NCBI RefSeq assembly: GCF_004345565.1
Contig: NZ_SLWA01000002.1
Location: 372,001-436,000 of the forward strand
Source: Flavobacterium circumlabens
Lineage (GTDB): Bacteria > Bacteroidota > Bacteroidia > Flavobacteriales > Flavobacteriaceae
DNA length: 64,000 bases
Direction: 5' to 3'
Shown here piece after piece: positions 55,448-64,000 of the stretch. Under the pieces are notes generated by a model. That model saw nothing but the letters and a program-made list of their open reading frames with translations, did no database searches and was not told the DNA's origin. The translations under genes and the position numbers were made by a program. Each line of letters begins with the position of its first letter. Within the stretch, counting starts at the first letter, position 1.

Positions 55448-57718
55448 ATGAAAAAGCGTTCCTCAAAAGCCTTATTAACCATGGCTTTATTTGTTGGGAT
55501 TTCTTCTGTTTGGGCGCAACAAACGCCAGCTACAACAGCAGCAAATCCAGTTAATAACTACAATTACCATGATGCATTCGCACCCCATTTTTACACTAAA
55601 AATGGTACACCAACCCGTTCTGCAAGCGGTCAGCCGGGAGTTGAGTACTGGCAAAACAGGGCAGATTACCAATTAACGGTAAAATTAAACGGTACCACAA
55701 ATGAACTTGTCGGTACAGATGAGATTACTTATACGAATAACAGTCCTGATAAATTGTCATTTGTCTGGTTGAATTTAGACCAGAATTTATTCAAGGAAGA
55801 TTCAAGAGGAAATGCTGTCGTGCCTTTAACAGGAAGTCGTAACGGTGCTCAGGGTCAGGTTTTTGATGGTGGAAATAAAATTAAATCAGTAAAAGTAATT
55901 TCTACAGGAAAGGATAAAACGGAGACTGTTGCAAAATATATCGTTACAGACACCAGAATGCAAATTTTTCTGCCTAAAGAACTGGCTTCAAAAGGAGGAG
56001 CTGTAAAGATTAAAATTGAATATTCATTCATTGCTCCTCTGGAAGGATCAGACAGAATGGGAGTTTTAGATACGAAAAACGGAAAAATTTTCACAATTGC
56101 ACAATGGTACCCGCGTATGTGTGTGTATGATGACGTAAGAGGGTGGAATACTGCACCTTATTTAGGGGCTTCTGAGTTTTATTTGGAGTATGGTGATTTT
56201 GATGTAAAAATTACAGCACCTGCCAATCAGTATGTAGTAGCATCCGGAGCGTTGTTAAATGGTGCTGAAGTACTTTCTGCAGAGCAATTAAAACGATACA
56301 AAGAAGCGGAACAAAGTGATAAAACGGTTATGATTCGTTCTGCTGATGAAGTTGCTGCAACTGCAAATACAAATGCAACGGCCGAGAAAACATGGCATTA
56401 CCAAATTAAAAACGCACGTGATTTCTCCTGGGCATCTTCTGCGGCTTTTATTTTAGACGGAGCAAAAATAAACTTGCCAAGTGGTAAAAAATCATTAGCA
56501 TTATCGGCTTATCCGGTAGAAAGTGCGGGTAATGATGCTTACGGGCGTTCAACGGAATATGTAAAATCATCGATTGAGCATTATTCTAAAAGATGGTTTG
56601 AATATCCTTATCCGGCAGCTACAAACGTAGCAGGAAATGAAGGCGGAATGGAATATCCCGGGATTGTTTTCTGTGGATGGAAATCTAAAGGAGATGATTT
56701 ATGGGGAGTTACAGATCACGAATTCGGGCATATCTGGTTTCCTATGATTGTAGGATCGAATGAACGTTTATTTGCCTGGATGGATGAAGGATTTAATACC
56801 TTTATCAACTCTGTAAGTTCTGTTGATTTTAACAACGGAGAATACAAGCAAAAAGCTTCCGATTTGCATCAGGATGCAGAAGGTTTAACAAGTCCGACAC
56901 TGGAAACAATCATGAGTTCTCCCGATAATATGAAGGAAGCTAATATTGGTACTTTGTGTTATTTCAAGCCAAGTGCCGGCTTAACAATCTTAAGAGAACA
57001 GGTTCTTGGAGAAGAACGTTTTGATAAAGCATTGCGTACTTACGTAGAGCGTTGGGCCTTTAAACACCCAACTCCTGACGACTTTTTCAGAACAATTGAA
57101 AATGTTGCAGGCGAAGATTTAAGCTGGTTCTGGAGAAGCTGGTTCGTAAACAACTGGCGTTTTGATCAGGGAATCAATTCTGTTAAATATGTAAAAAATG
57201 ATCCTGCAAAAGGAGCTATAATTACTGTCGAAAATTTTGATAAAATGCCGATGCCAATTGTTTTGGATGTAAAAACAAAAAGCGGAAAAGTAACCAGAGT
57301 TAAATTACCGGTAGAAATTTGGCAGCGTAATAATGACTGGTCTTTCAAAAATAACTCTACTGAAGAAATTGAAAGTATAACACTGGACCCTGATCATGTT
57401 TTTCCCGATTATAACGAAAGTAACAATGTCTGGACGGCAGGAAAAAGTTTGCTTGAAAAAGATATTATTTTAGACGGATATATCGGAACTTACTCAACAG
57501 CGAAAGCACCTTTGAAAATTGAATTCACAGAGAAGAACAGTGTTCTTAATGTAGAAATAACAAACTTTCCTAAGTTTTCTGTTGAACCGGTTGAAAATGA
57601 AAAAGATACTTTTCAATCCAAAAGAGCTGGTTTGAAATTTAAATTTAACGAAGCTAAAACTGCTTTTGACATGATTGTTTTAGGAAATGGACAAGTAATT
57701 CCGTTTACCAAAAATTAA
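55448..57718 (+). CDS. M1-family metallopeptidase (secreted)
   Basis: 756 aa. Signal peptide at about 1-23 ([13 protein letters not shown]). Aminopeptidase-N-type fold with the variant exopeptidase motif [11 protein letters not shown] and the zinc site H424-E425-x2-H428 plus E447 (HEFGH...WMDEGFN). The C-terminal part (570-756) has a beta domain after [16 protein letters not shown]. It would trim peptides in the periplasm or outside. Own terminator follows; no T9SS C-terminal domain is seen. Confidence 0.95.
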   Translation: MKKRSSKALLTMALFVGISSVWAQQTPATTAANPVNNYNYHDAFAPHFYTKNGTPTRSASGQPGVEYWQNRADYQLTVKLNGTTNELVGTDEITYTNNSPDKLSFVWLNLDQNLFKEDSRGNAVVPLTGSRNGAQGQVFDGGNKIKSVKVISTGKDKTETVAKYIVTDTRMQIFLPKELASKGGAVKIKIEYSFIAPLEGSDRMGVLDTKNGKIFTIAQWYPRMCVYDDVRGWNTAPYLGASEFYLEYGDFDVKITAPANQYVVASGALLNGAEVLSAEQLKRYKEAEQSDKTVMIRSADEVAATANTNATAEKTWHYQIKNARDFSWASSAAFILDGAKINLPSGKKSLALSAYPVESAGNDAYGRSTEYVKSSIEHYSKRWFEYPYPAATNVAGNEGGMEYPGIVFCGWKSKGDDLWGVTDHEFGHIWFPMIVGSNERLFAWMDEGFNTFINSVSSVDFNNGEYKQKASDLHQDAEGLTSPTLETIMSSPDNMKEANIGTLCYFKPSAGLTILREQVLGEERFDKALRTYVERWAFKHPTPDDFFRTIENVAGEDLSWFWRSWFVNNWRFDQGINSVKYVKNDPAKGAIITVENFDKMPMPIVLDVKTKSGKVTRVKLPVEIWQRNNDWSFKNNSTEEIESITLDPDHVFPDYNESNNVWTAGKSLLEKDIILDGYIGTYSTAKAPLKIEFTEKNSVLNVEITNFPKFSVEPVENEKDTFQSKRAGLKFKFNEAKTAFDMIVLGNGQVIPFTKN

Positions 57719-57740
57719 TATTAAAGCTTTGAAATATTCA

Positions 57741-57779
57741 AAAACCCGATAGTTATTTTTTAACTATCGGGTTTTTTTT
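57741..57779 (+). terminator. Intrinsic terminator after the M1 peptidase gene
   Basis: AAAACCCGATAGTTA (57741-57755) pairs perfectly with TAACTATCGGGTTTT (57761-57775), five-T loop, T tail. A 15-bp stem. Confidence 0.95.
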
Positions 57780-58007
57780 GGAGTTGCAGTTTTTAGTCAC
57801 AGTTGCAGTCTCAGTCTCAGTTATGGTCTTGGTCACAGTCACATTTTACCTTTTACCTTTTACATTTTCAGTTTCATATCACTTTCTCAGGTTGCTTAAT
57901 GGGTACCAAGTATCAAACTTTAATAGAAAATTCAGCACCTTAGTAGCTTAACACATAACAAAAAACAACAAAACATTAAAAAAATGTTAGAATTTTATTT
58001 TTATGGT
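57780..58007. other. Non-coding gap with CAGT-type microrepeats
   Basis: No gene. 57783-57850 is a degenerate run of GCAGT/TCAGT/TCACAGT words, followed by ACCTTTTACCTTTTACATTTT. AGCACCTTAGTAGCTTAA (57933-57950) resembles CTTAGCCACTAAGAACCTTAG at the far end of the window (63965-63990). Looks like mutationally unconstrained intergenic DNA. Confidence 0.5.
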
Positions 58008-58035
58008 TTGTAAATAAAAAAATAGTGTACTTTTG
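58008..58035 (+). promoter_or_regulatory. Promoter of the arginine/proline operon
   Basis: TTG at 58008-58010, 17-nt spacer, TACTTTTG at 58028-58035. The predicted start, near 58041, coincides with the ATG of the short leader ORF, so that ORF would be leaderless. The first enzyme gene starts 320 nt further on. Confidence 0.75.
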
Positions 58036-58040
58036 CACCG

Positions 58041-58127
58041 ATGAATAAAATAAGTTTACATATAACTTCTTTGTCACGGACAAACTCACCTGGTACTTCT
58101 CCCGAAGTACGGATGCTATCTCTATAG
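58041..58127 (+). CDS. Candidate 28-aa leader peptide of the arginine/proline operon
   Basis: ATG at 58041, TAG at 58125-58127. Begins MNKISLHITSLSRTNSPGTS and ends PEVRMLSL. Both arginines (codons 13 and 24) use CGG, a codon that looks rare in the genes of this window. The ORF begins at the predicted transcription start and lies in front of arginine genes. It could be a translated sensor of arginine supply. The evidence is positional; there is no proof of translation. Confidence 0.4.
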   Translation: MNKISLHITSLSRTNSPGTSPEVRMLSL

Positions 58128-58362
58128 TATTCACTGAGTTTTTCGCCGCGTATTTATTTATATTCATTTTCTATTTTGAAATCACATCATTTGTCCATTG
58201 GACAAACCTATCCTGAAAGCACCTATTTTTTGAAATCATCTCGTAATCAACTTTTTGATTTAGAAGGTGTTATCTTTATTTTGCTTAACTTTATTGGATT
58301 GGTTTTTAGATTTCAAATGAAACAAAATGTTTTAATTTTTAACTCTAACTTCAACTATTGAA
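58041..58362 (+). promoter_or_regulatory. Structured leader of the arg operon, possible attenuator
   Basis: Visible stems: GTACTTC/GAAGTAC (58093-58099 with 58104-58110, TCCC loop, inside the leader ORF) and TTTGTCC/GGACAAA (58190-58196 with 58200-58206). GGACAAA also occurs at 58078-58084, overlapping the first CGG codon of the leader ORF, so it competes for the same TTTGTCC. TTTTGAAATCA occurs at 58174 and 58228 and can pair in turn with GATTTCAAA at 58309-58317. Alternative pairings of this kind are typical of attenuators, but no classical terminator with a strong T run is seen. Confidence 0.5.
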
Positions 58363-59004
58363 ATGAAGATCTCTATTGTTGTAACTCAGGAAGAACACTT
58401 TAAGTATGCGCAGGAAATTTGCGATACAATAGAATCATCGGCTTTGTTAAGAGGCACGGGGATTGCTAAAAGAACTCCTGAATACATTCAGAAAAAAATG
58501 TCCAGCGGTGATGCGATGATTGCTTTGGCAGATGGAAAATTTGCAGGTTTTTGTTATATCGAAAGTTGGCAGCACGGAAAATTCGTGGCACACTCGGGTT
58601 TAATCGTACACCCGGATTACAGAAGTTTAGGTTTAGCCAAAAAGATAAAATCAAAGGTTTTCGATTATTCCTTACAAAGATATCCAGATGCCAAAATATT
58701 TGGTATAACTACTGGTTTGGCCGTAATGAAAATCAACTCTGATTTAGGTTACAAGCCAGTACCTTTCTCTGAACTGACAACAGATCCGAGCTTTTGGTCG
58801 GGCTGTAAAACCTGTACCAATTATGAAATTCTGAAAAGCAAAGAAAACAAGATGTGTCTTTGCACCGGAATGCTGTACGATCCCAAAGAAAAACAAAAAG
58901 ATCCGCCAAGACATCCTTTTAATGAAGCCGTTTTGAAAAGACTGAAAAAAATTAAACAAGCTTTATTCTTAAATAAAATCCTGTCTTTTATTTTATTGCC
59001 TTAA
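58363..59004 (+). CDS. GNAT acetyltransferase heading the arginine operon (probable N-acetylglutamate synthase role)
   Basis: 213 aa. GNAT core: QEEHFKYAQEICDTIESSALLRGTGIAKRTPEYIQKKMSSGDAMIALADGKFAGFCYIESW, acetyl-CoA loop LIVHPDYRSLGLAKKIKSKVFDYS, and a Cys-containing C-terminal part (WSGCKTCTNYEIL, MCLCTGMLYDP). Being the first gene of an operon with argG, argC and argD, it is the obvious candidate for the acetylglutamate synthase step, which classical argA/argJ would otherwise provide. That role is inferred from context. It ends 65 nt before argG. Confidence 0.88.
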   Translation: MKISIVVTQEEHFKYAQEICDTIESSALLRGTGIAKRTPEYIQKKMSSGDAMIALADGKFAGFCYIESWQHGKFVAHSGLIVHPDYRSLGLAKKIKSKVFDYSLQRYPDAKIFGITTGLAVMKINSDLGYKPVPFSELTTDPSFWSGCKTCTNYEILKSKENKMCLCTGMLYDPKEKQKDPPRHPFNEAVLKRLKKIKQALFLNKILSFILLP

Positions 59005-59069
59005 GAATATCCGTAAAAAAGAAATCTCAAACTTGCTACATACGAAAGTATTAGCCTAAATTATAAAAA

Positions 59070-60263
59070 ATGAAAAAAGTTGTATTAGCTTATAGTGGAG
59101 GATTAGATACCTCGTATTGTTTGAAATATTTAAAAAATGAAAAAGGATACGAAGTTCATACTGTGCTTGTAGATACAGGAGGATTTGATGCTGAAGAATT
59201 ATCAGCCATAGAAAAAAGAGCCTACGAATTAGGAAGTGCACAACATGCTAACCTTACTATTGTAGATAAATATTATGATAAAGCCATAAAATATTTGATT
59301 TTCGGAAATGTATTAAAAAACAATACTTATCCATTATCAGTAAGTGCAGAGCGTGTTTTTCAGGCCATTGAAGCCATAAAATATGCCAAAAAGGTAGGGG
59401 CAAGCGCCATCGCACACGGAAGTACAGGTGCCGGAAATGATCAGATTCGTTTCGATTTGATTTTCCAGACCATCGCTCCGGAAATCGAAATTATTACTCC
59501 GATTAGAGATCTGAAACTTTCCAGACAGGAAGAAGTAGATTATTTAGCGAAAAACGGCGTTCCTTATTCCTGGGAAAAAGCACAATATTCGATCAATAAG
59601 GGACTTTGGGGAACCAGTGTTGGAGGAAAAGAAACGTTGACTTCAGGTCAGCCATTACCAGGTGACGCTTATCCTTCACAATTACAAAAAGAAGGAGAAG
59701 AAAAAGTAAGACTGCATTTTGAGCAGGGTGAATTGGTTGGTATAAACGGTATAATGGACAAACCATCGAATAATATTGTTATTCTTGAAAAATTAGCCAA
59801 TGCTTTTGCCATTGGAAGAGACATTCACGTAGGGGACACCATTATAGGAATCAAAGGAAGAGTTGGTTTTGAAGCTGCAGCGCCATTAATTATTATTAAA
59901 GCACACCATTTATTAGAGAAGCATACTTTAGGAAAATGGCAGCAATACTGGAAAGAACAGTTAGGAAACTGGTACGGAATGCTATTCCATGAAGGTCAGT
60001 TTTTAGATCCGGTGATGAGAAACATTGAAACGTTTTTGCAAGACACACAAAAAACGGTAAACGGAGTCGTTACGGTTTCATTAAAACCCTATCATTTTTC
60101 GCTTGACGGAATTGAATCCGATAATGATTTGATGAATACCGGTTTTGGTCAATATGGCGAAATGAACAATGCGTGGACATCCGACGATGCAAAAGGATTT
60201 ATTAAGATTTTGGGAAATGCCCAAAACATATTTTCATCTGTAAATCACTTAGATCATGATTAA
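59070..60263 (+). CDS. argG: Argininosuccinate synthase
   Basis: 397 aa. ATP pyrophosphatase P-loop AYSGGLDTSYCLKYL at 6-20, HGSTGAGNDQIRFDL, the citrulline/aspartate region, and GFEAAAPLIIIKAHHLLEKHTL. Ligates citrulline and aspartate in the penultimate step of arginine synthesis. Its 3' end overlaps argC by 8 nt, so the two are translationally coupled. Confidence 0.97.
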   Translation: MKKVVLAYSGGLDTSYCLKYLKNEKGYEVHTVLVDTGGFDAEELSAIEKRAYELGSAQHANLTIVDKYYDKAIKYLIFGNVLKNNTYPLSVSAERVFQAIEAIKYAKKVGASAIAHGSTGAGNDQIRFDLIFQTIAPEIEIITPIRDLKLSRQEEVDYLAKNGVPYSWEKAQYSINKGLWGTSVGGKETLTSGQPLPGDAYPSQLQKEGEEKVRLHFEQGELVGINGIMDKPSNNIVILEKLANAFAIGRDIHVGDTIIGIKGRVGFEAAAPLIIIKAHHLLEKHTLGKWQQYWKEQLGNWYGMLFHEGQFLDPVMRNIETFLQDTQKTVNGVVTVSLKPYHFSLDGIESDNDLMNTGFGQYGEMNNAWTSDDAKGFIKILGNAQNIFSSVNHLDHD

Positions 60264-61233
60264 TGTTGGAATAATTGGTGGTTCAGGCTATACGGCCGGA
60301 GAACTCATCAGAATATTAATGTATCATCCCAATGTAAAAATTGATTTTGTTTACAGTACTACAAATGCCGGAAAACCACTTTCAATAGCACATCACGATT
60401 TGATGGGAGATATCGAAATGAATTTTACTGATGTGATAAATCCGAATGTAAACGTTGTTTTTTTATGTCTGGGACACGGAAAATCTATTTCGTTTTTGCA
60501 GGAAAATCAATTTGCCGGACATACCAAAATCATTGATCTAGGAAATGATTTCAGATTGAATAAAGATGCGCATTTCGAAGGAAAAGATTTCATTTACGGT
60601 TTGCCGGAATTGAATAAATCAGAAATTAAAAAAGCCAATTTTATTGCAAATCCGGGTTGTTTTGCTACAGCAATTCAGCTGGCCCTGTTGCCTTTGGCTA
60701 AAAATAATTTACTGAACAATGATGTTCATATCAATGCAACAACAGGAAGTACCGGTGCCGGAGTTGGTCTTTCAGAAACCGCTCATTTTAGCTGGAGAAA
60801 CAATAATATGTCTCATTATAAAGCTTTTGAACACCAGCATTTAGGAGAAATTTCAGAAAGTTTAGTGCAATTACAGGATGATTTCGAAAGTGAATTGCTT
60901 TTTATTCCAAACAGAGGAGATTTTCCAAGAGGAATTTTTGCCACCTTATATACCATTTCAGATGATAGCCTGGAGCAATTGGTTGCCAAATACGAAGATT
61001 TCTATAAAGAGGAGCCATTTGTAACCGTTACAACGACTAATATCAATATGAAACAAGTCGTTCAAACCAATAAATGTATCATTAGTTTATTGAAAAAGGG
61101 AAACCGGGTTTTAATCACGTCAATCATTGATAACTTAACCAAAGGTGCTTCAGGACAAGCGATTCAGAATATGAATTTAATGTTCGGATTAGAAGAAACC
61201 ACAGGTTTACATTTGAAACCAAGCGGATTTTAA
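60256..61233 (+). CDS. argC: N-acetyl-gamma-glutamyl-phosphate reductase
   Basis: 325 aa. NADP-binding GIIGGSGYTAGELIRILMYHP at 5-25, the catalytic Cys in IANPGCFATAIQLALLPL, GSTGAGVGLSETAHFSWRNNNMSHYKAFEHQHLGEI. Reduces acetylglutamyl phosphate in arginine synthesis. The start overlaps the argG end. Confidence 0.97.
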   Translation: MINVGIIGGSGYTAGELIRILMYHPNVKIDFVYSTTNAGKPLSIAHHDLMGDIEMNFTDVINPNVNVVFLCLGHGKSISFLQENQFAGHTKIIDLGNDFRLNKDAHFEGKDFIYGLPELNKSEIKKANFIANPGCFATAIQLALLPLAKNNLLNNDVHINATTGSTGAGVGLSETAHFSWRNNNMSHYKAFEHQHLGEISESLVQLQDDFESELLFIPNRGDFPRGIFATLYTISDDSLEQLVAKYEDFYKEEPFVTVTTTNINMKQVVQTNKCIISLLKKGNRVLITSIIDNLTKGASGQAIQNMNLMFGLEETTGLHLKPSGF

Positions 61234-61252
61234 TAATAGTTTCAAGTTTAAA

Positions 61253-61287
61253 GTTTCAGGTTTCACGTTCTATGAGTAACCTGAAAC
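61253..61287 (+). other. Hairpin in the argC-argD gap
   Basis: GTTTCAGGTT (61253-61262) pairs with AACCTGAAAC (61278-61287). No T tract follows, so it is more likely an mRNA processing or stability element, or a repeat remnant, than a terminator. Confidence 0.45.
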
Positions 61288-61318
61288 CTGAGACATGAAA
61301 CAAAATAAACAAAAAAAC

Positions 61319-62458
61319 ATGAACTTATTTAACGTTTACCCCTTATATAATATTACCCCTGTAAAAGCCTTAGATTGCACGATTACAGATGAAAACGGAA
61401 CAGAATACTTAGATTTATACAGCGGTCATGGTGTAATTTCTATCGGACACACTCAGCCCGATTATGTGGCCAAATTGAAAAATCAACTGGATCATTTGGG
61501 TTTTTATTCGAATGCCATTCAGAATCCTTTACAGGTAGAACTGGCCCAGAAATTAGGAAAACTTTCCGGCCTGGAAGAGTACGAATTGTTTTTGTGCAGT
61601 TCCGGTGCTGAAGCGAATGAAAATGCTTTGAAATTAGCGTCTTTCCATAACGGAAAATCAAGAGTCCTGGCTTTTCATAATTCGTTTCACGGAAGAACTT
61701 CTGCAGCTGTCGCCGTTACAGATAACAAGAAAATTATAGCCCCGATAAATGCACAGCAGGAAGTTACTTTTCTGCCTTTAAACCAAATCGAATTAGTAGA
61801 AGCAGAACTGGAAAAAGGAGATGTTTCCAGTGTAATTATCGAAGGAATTCAGGGAGTTGGAGGTTTAGATGAAGGAACAACCGAATTTTTTCAGGCTTTG
61901 GAAAAAGCTTGTAAAAAACATGACGTGGTTCTGATTTTGGATGAAGTGCAATCCGGATACGGAAGAAGCGGAAAGTTTTTCGCATTCCAACACCACGGAA
62001 TCAACGCTGATATTATTTCGGTTGCGAAAGGAATGGGGAACGGATTTCCGGTTGGAGCCATTTTAATTTCACCAAAATTTGAAGCAAGTTTCGGATTATT
62101 AGGAACCACTTTCGGCGGAAGCCATTTGTCTTGTGCAGCAGGAATTGCAGTGCTGGATGTAATCGAAAAACTGGATTTACAGAAAAATGTAAATGAAGTT
62201 TCAGCATATTTCGCAGAGCAGATCAAACAAGTTTCGGGAATCAAACAAATAAAAGGAAAAGGATTAATGCTGGGAATTGAATTTGATTTTGATGTTGCGG
62301 CATTGAGGAAAAAATTAATTATCGAAAAACATATTTTTACCGGAAGTGCCAACAACAAAAACCTGTTGAGAATTTTGCCGCCATTAACAGTGAAAAAATC
62401 AGACATTGATACTTTTATCTTAGCTTTAAAAGAAAGTTTAGAAGAGCTTCAAAACTAA
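61319..62458 (+). CDS. argD: Acetylornithine-type aminotransferase
   Basis: 379 aa from the ATG at 61319 (MNLFNVYPLYNITPVKA); the ATG at 61295 would add eight K/Q/N residues and lies next to the hairpin. Fold-type I PLP enzyme: LYSGHGVISIGHTQP, CSSGAEANENALKLA, FHNSFHGRTSAAVAVT, VILDEVQSGYGRSG, and PLP Lys in IISVAKGMGNGFPVGA. Transaminates N-acetyl (or succinyl) glutamate semialdehyde; the position in the arg operon supports argD over ornithine aminotransferase. Confidence 0.92.
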   Translation: MNLFNVYPLYNITPVKALDCTITDENGTEYLDLYSGHGVISIGHTQPDYVAKLKNQLDHLGFYSNAIQNPLQVELAQKLGKLSGLEEYELFLCSSGAEANENALKLASFHNGKSRVLAFHNSFHGRTSAAVAVTDNKKIIAPINAQQEVTFLPLNQIELVEAELEKGDVSSVIIEGIQGVGGLDEGTTEFFQALEKACKKHDVVLILDEVQSGYGRSGKFFAFQHHGINADIISVAKGMGNGFPVGAILISPKFEASFGLLGTTFGGSHLSCAAGIAVLDVIEKLDLQKNVNEVSAYFAEQIKQVSGIKQIKGKGLMLGIEFDFDVAALRKKLIIEKHIFTGSANNKNLLRILPPLTVKKSDIDTFILALKESLEELQN

Positions 62459-62473
62459 GTTTACCATATACTG

Positions 62474-62519
62474 TTAATTCGTTTAATCGTTTAAATGGTT
62501 AATCGATTAAACGAATTAA
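62474..62519 (+). other. Long inverted repeat in the argD-proA gap
   Basis: TTAATTCGTTTAATCG (62474-62489) pairs perfectly with CGATTAAACGAATTAA (62504-62519), 16 bp. No T tract follows, and the enclosed GGTTAATCG can pair in turn with GATTAACC (62521-62528). It may mark a processing site or a palindromic repeat; it is unlikely to end transcription fully. Confidence 0.6.
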
Positions 62520-62543
62520 TGATTAACCAATTAAACCAAAAAA

Positions 62544-63737
62544 ATGAATCCATTATCAATTGAAAAGCGAAATCTGGTTTTGCGGTCCATGGCAAAGCTC
62601 GTCGGGCAGGAGCGGAGCAGCATAATTCTCACCAACCAGAAGGATTTGCAGGCTTACGATGGCTCCGATTTAGCAATGGAAGAACGCCTGAAAGTAGATG
62701 ATAAAAAAGTCGACGAGATGATTTTGTCCCTGAACCAACTGGCTTCCCAGGAAGATCCGGTTGGAGTAGAACGTTTTCATTTTATACATGATAATGGAAT
62801 AAAAGTGATCAACAAAACGGCCGCTTTCGGAACGATTCTGATTATTTACGAATCCCGTCCCGATGTTACTATTGAAGCAGGTGGAATTGCCTTTAAATCC
62901 GGAAATAAGATTTTATTAAAAGGAGGAAAAGAAGCTTTAAAATCGAATTTGAAAATTGTGGATCTATGGCATCAGGCTTTAGAAGAAAACGGAATTTCAA
63001 AAGAGTGGGTAGAGTATCTGAATTATAATCGTGCAGAAACGCAGGCTTTTTTAGAAAAACCAACTCAAAAAGTAGATTTAATTGTTCCGAGAGGAGGAGA
63101 AAAACTAATTGAGTTTGTAAAAGCACACGCAACCTGTCCGGTTATTGTAAGCGGACGCGGCAATAATTTTGTTTACGTTCACGAAAAAGCAGATACGGAT
63201 TTGGCTCTAAAAGTAATTTTGAATGCCAAAACATCAAAAATCTCAGCTTGTAATGCAGTTGATAAAGTTTTAATAGATTCAAAATTGCCCAACTTTGAAG
63301 GTTTTACCGCTATTTTAATCGAAGAATTAAAAGAATATAAGGTTGAAGTTATTGTGGATGAATCTTTAAAAAATTTCGAAGATACAGCAACACTTCAAAA
63401 TGAAGATATTTGGTACGAAGAGTTTTTAGATTATAAAATTGTCATTGGAACAATTGATTCAAAGGAAAATGCAATCGAAAAAATAAACAAATATTGCGGT
63501 GGACATTCGGCTGTAATTATTACCAGAGATGATGAAGCAGCACAGGAGTTTATGGAAGCGATTGACGCAGCAGCCGTTTATCAGAACGCTTCCACCCGCT
63601 TTACAGACGGAGGACAATTTGGTTTAGGCGGAGAATTAGCCATAAGTACAGATAAATTGCACCAAAGGGGACCAATTGGATTGCAGCATCTGGTTACCAA
63701 TAAATGGTTCGTTTACGGAGAAGGCCAAATTAGATAA
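62544..63737 (+). CDS. proA: Glutamate-5-semialdehyde dehydrogenase
   Basis: 397 aa. Aldehyde-dehydrogenase fold: GTILIIYESRPDVTIEAGGIAFKSGNKILLKGGKEA, LIVPRGGEKLIEFVK, the catalytic Cys in KISACNAVDKVLI and TDGGQFGLGGELAISTDKLHQRGPIGLQHLVTNKW. Makes the proline precursor from glutamyl phosphate. It is in the same run as the arg genes, so proline and arginine synthesis from glutamate are probably co-transcribed here. Confidence 0.96.
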   Translation: MNPLSIEKRNLVLRSMAKLVGQERSSIILTNQKDLQAYDGSDLAMEERLKVDDKKVDEMILSLNQLASQEDPVGVERFHFIHDNGIKVINKTAAFGTILIIYESRPDVTIEAGGIAFKSGNKILLKGGKEALKSNLKIVDLWHQALEENGISKEWVEYLNYNRAETQAFLEKPTQKVDLIVPRGGEKLIEFVKAHATCPVIVSGRGNNFVYVHEKADTDLALKVILNAKTSKISACNAVDKVLIDSKLPNFEGFTAILIEELKEYKVEVIVDESLKNFEDTATLQNEDIWYEEFLDYKIVIGTIDSKENAIEKINKYCGGHSAVIITRDDEAAQEFMEAIDAAAVYQNASTRFTDGGQFGLGGELAISTDKLHQRGPIGLQHLVTNKWFVYGEGQIR

Positions 63738-64000
63738 TTTGATAATTGAGATAATTTTAGATTGTGATTGGAATTTGGAGTTTCAATGAAGTATTTTGAT
63801 AATTGCAATTTTGTTCAGTTTAATTGGAATTTGGATTTTTAAAATTTGGAATTTATTAAGACAAAGCTTTGCGTCCCGATCGCTATCGGGATTGCGTTTA
63901 TAAGCGTCAAAATATAAAAAAAACTTAGCACCCCCTGCGGTAAAAAAACAATATAAAACTTAGGCCCTTAGCCACTAAGAACCTTAGCTACTCAAAAAAA
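63738..64000. repeat. Intergenic DNA at the window end with palindromic repeat
   Basis: No gene. GGAATTTGGA words recur at 63770-63850. TCCCGAT-CGCT-ATCGGGA (63874-63891) is a palindrome whose TCGCTATCGGG half is the reverse complement of a motif at 27137-27147. The last part, CTTAGGCCCTTAGCCACTAAG, is a small run of related words. The rest of the arg/pro operon may continue past this gap. Confidence 0.5.

Noticed and set aside
58176..58361. 61-codon ORF in the arg leader
   Set aside because: It starts with TTG, has no recognisable sequence and overlaps the paired segments of the leader; the GNAT gene starts 2 nt later.

Overview
The window is about 64 kb of a low-GC Bacteroidetes chromosome, most likely a Flavobacterium or close relative. 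The reasons: promoters fit TTG-(17-23 nt)-TAnnTTTG rather than sigma70 boxes; starts lack Shine-Dalgarno sites and have A-rich upstream bases; there is a type IX secretion (T9SS) type-B sorting domain and PorP/SprF partner; and there are several families I associate with Flavobacteriia (DUF4835-, DUF6913- and DUF6495-like proteins, an Oar-like TonB receptor, a Bacteroidetes-type omega subunit). I see no tRNA, rRNA, CRISPR array, prophage or transposase.

Layout. 1-4.5 kb: 3' part of priA, a LytTR response regulator, and rpsF-rpsR-rplI. 4.5-8.4 kb: an Oar-like TonB-dependent receptor and a small conserved protein. 8.4-9.6 kb: a gene-poor AT-rich stretch. 9.6-22.9 kb: a giant multidomain Ig-like surface protein with twelve near-identical 237-bp repeats and a type-B T9SS C-terminal domain, followed by PorP/SprF-like and OmpA-like genes. 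One in-frame TAG cuts the giant reading frame after 549 codons. 23-36.4 kb: ligA (with an unusual AT-rich 5' half), a two-gene 5'-nucleotidase, dapA, bamD, omega subunit, coaBC, recN, fabV. 36.4-40.5 kb: glycosyltransferase, coaE and an RprXY-like two-component pair. 40.5-48.9 kb, minus strand: acyl-ACP thioesterase, miaA, K+ channel, exonuclease/GIY-YIG fusion, a frameshifted four-helix-bundle gene, YggS, 3-hydroxybutyryl-CoA dehydrogenase, Gfo/Idh/MocA oxidoreductase, RDD protein. 49-57.8 kb: pcm, Fic protein, lipoprotein, smpB, outer-membrane proteins, VF530, acetyltransferase, mutarotase-like protein, M1 peptidase. 58-64 kb: an arginine/proline operon (GNAT acetyltransferase, argG, argC, argD, proA) behind a long structured leader with a possible leader peptide.

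Most of the window is ordinary housekeeping DNA. The places most worth a second look are the interrupted giant T9SS cargo with its partner genes, the mosaic ligA, and the arg operon leader, where a short ORF and mutually exclusive GGACAAA/TTTGTCC pairings resemble an attenuator. Everything here was read by eye from the sequence; family names are from memory of protein families, and no database search was run.
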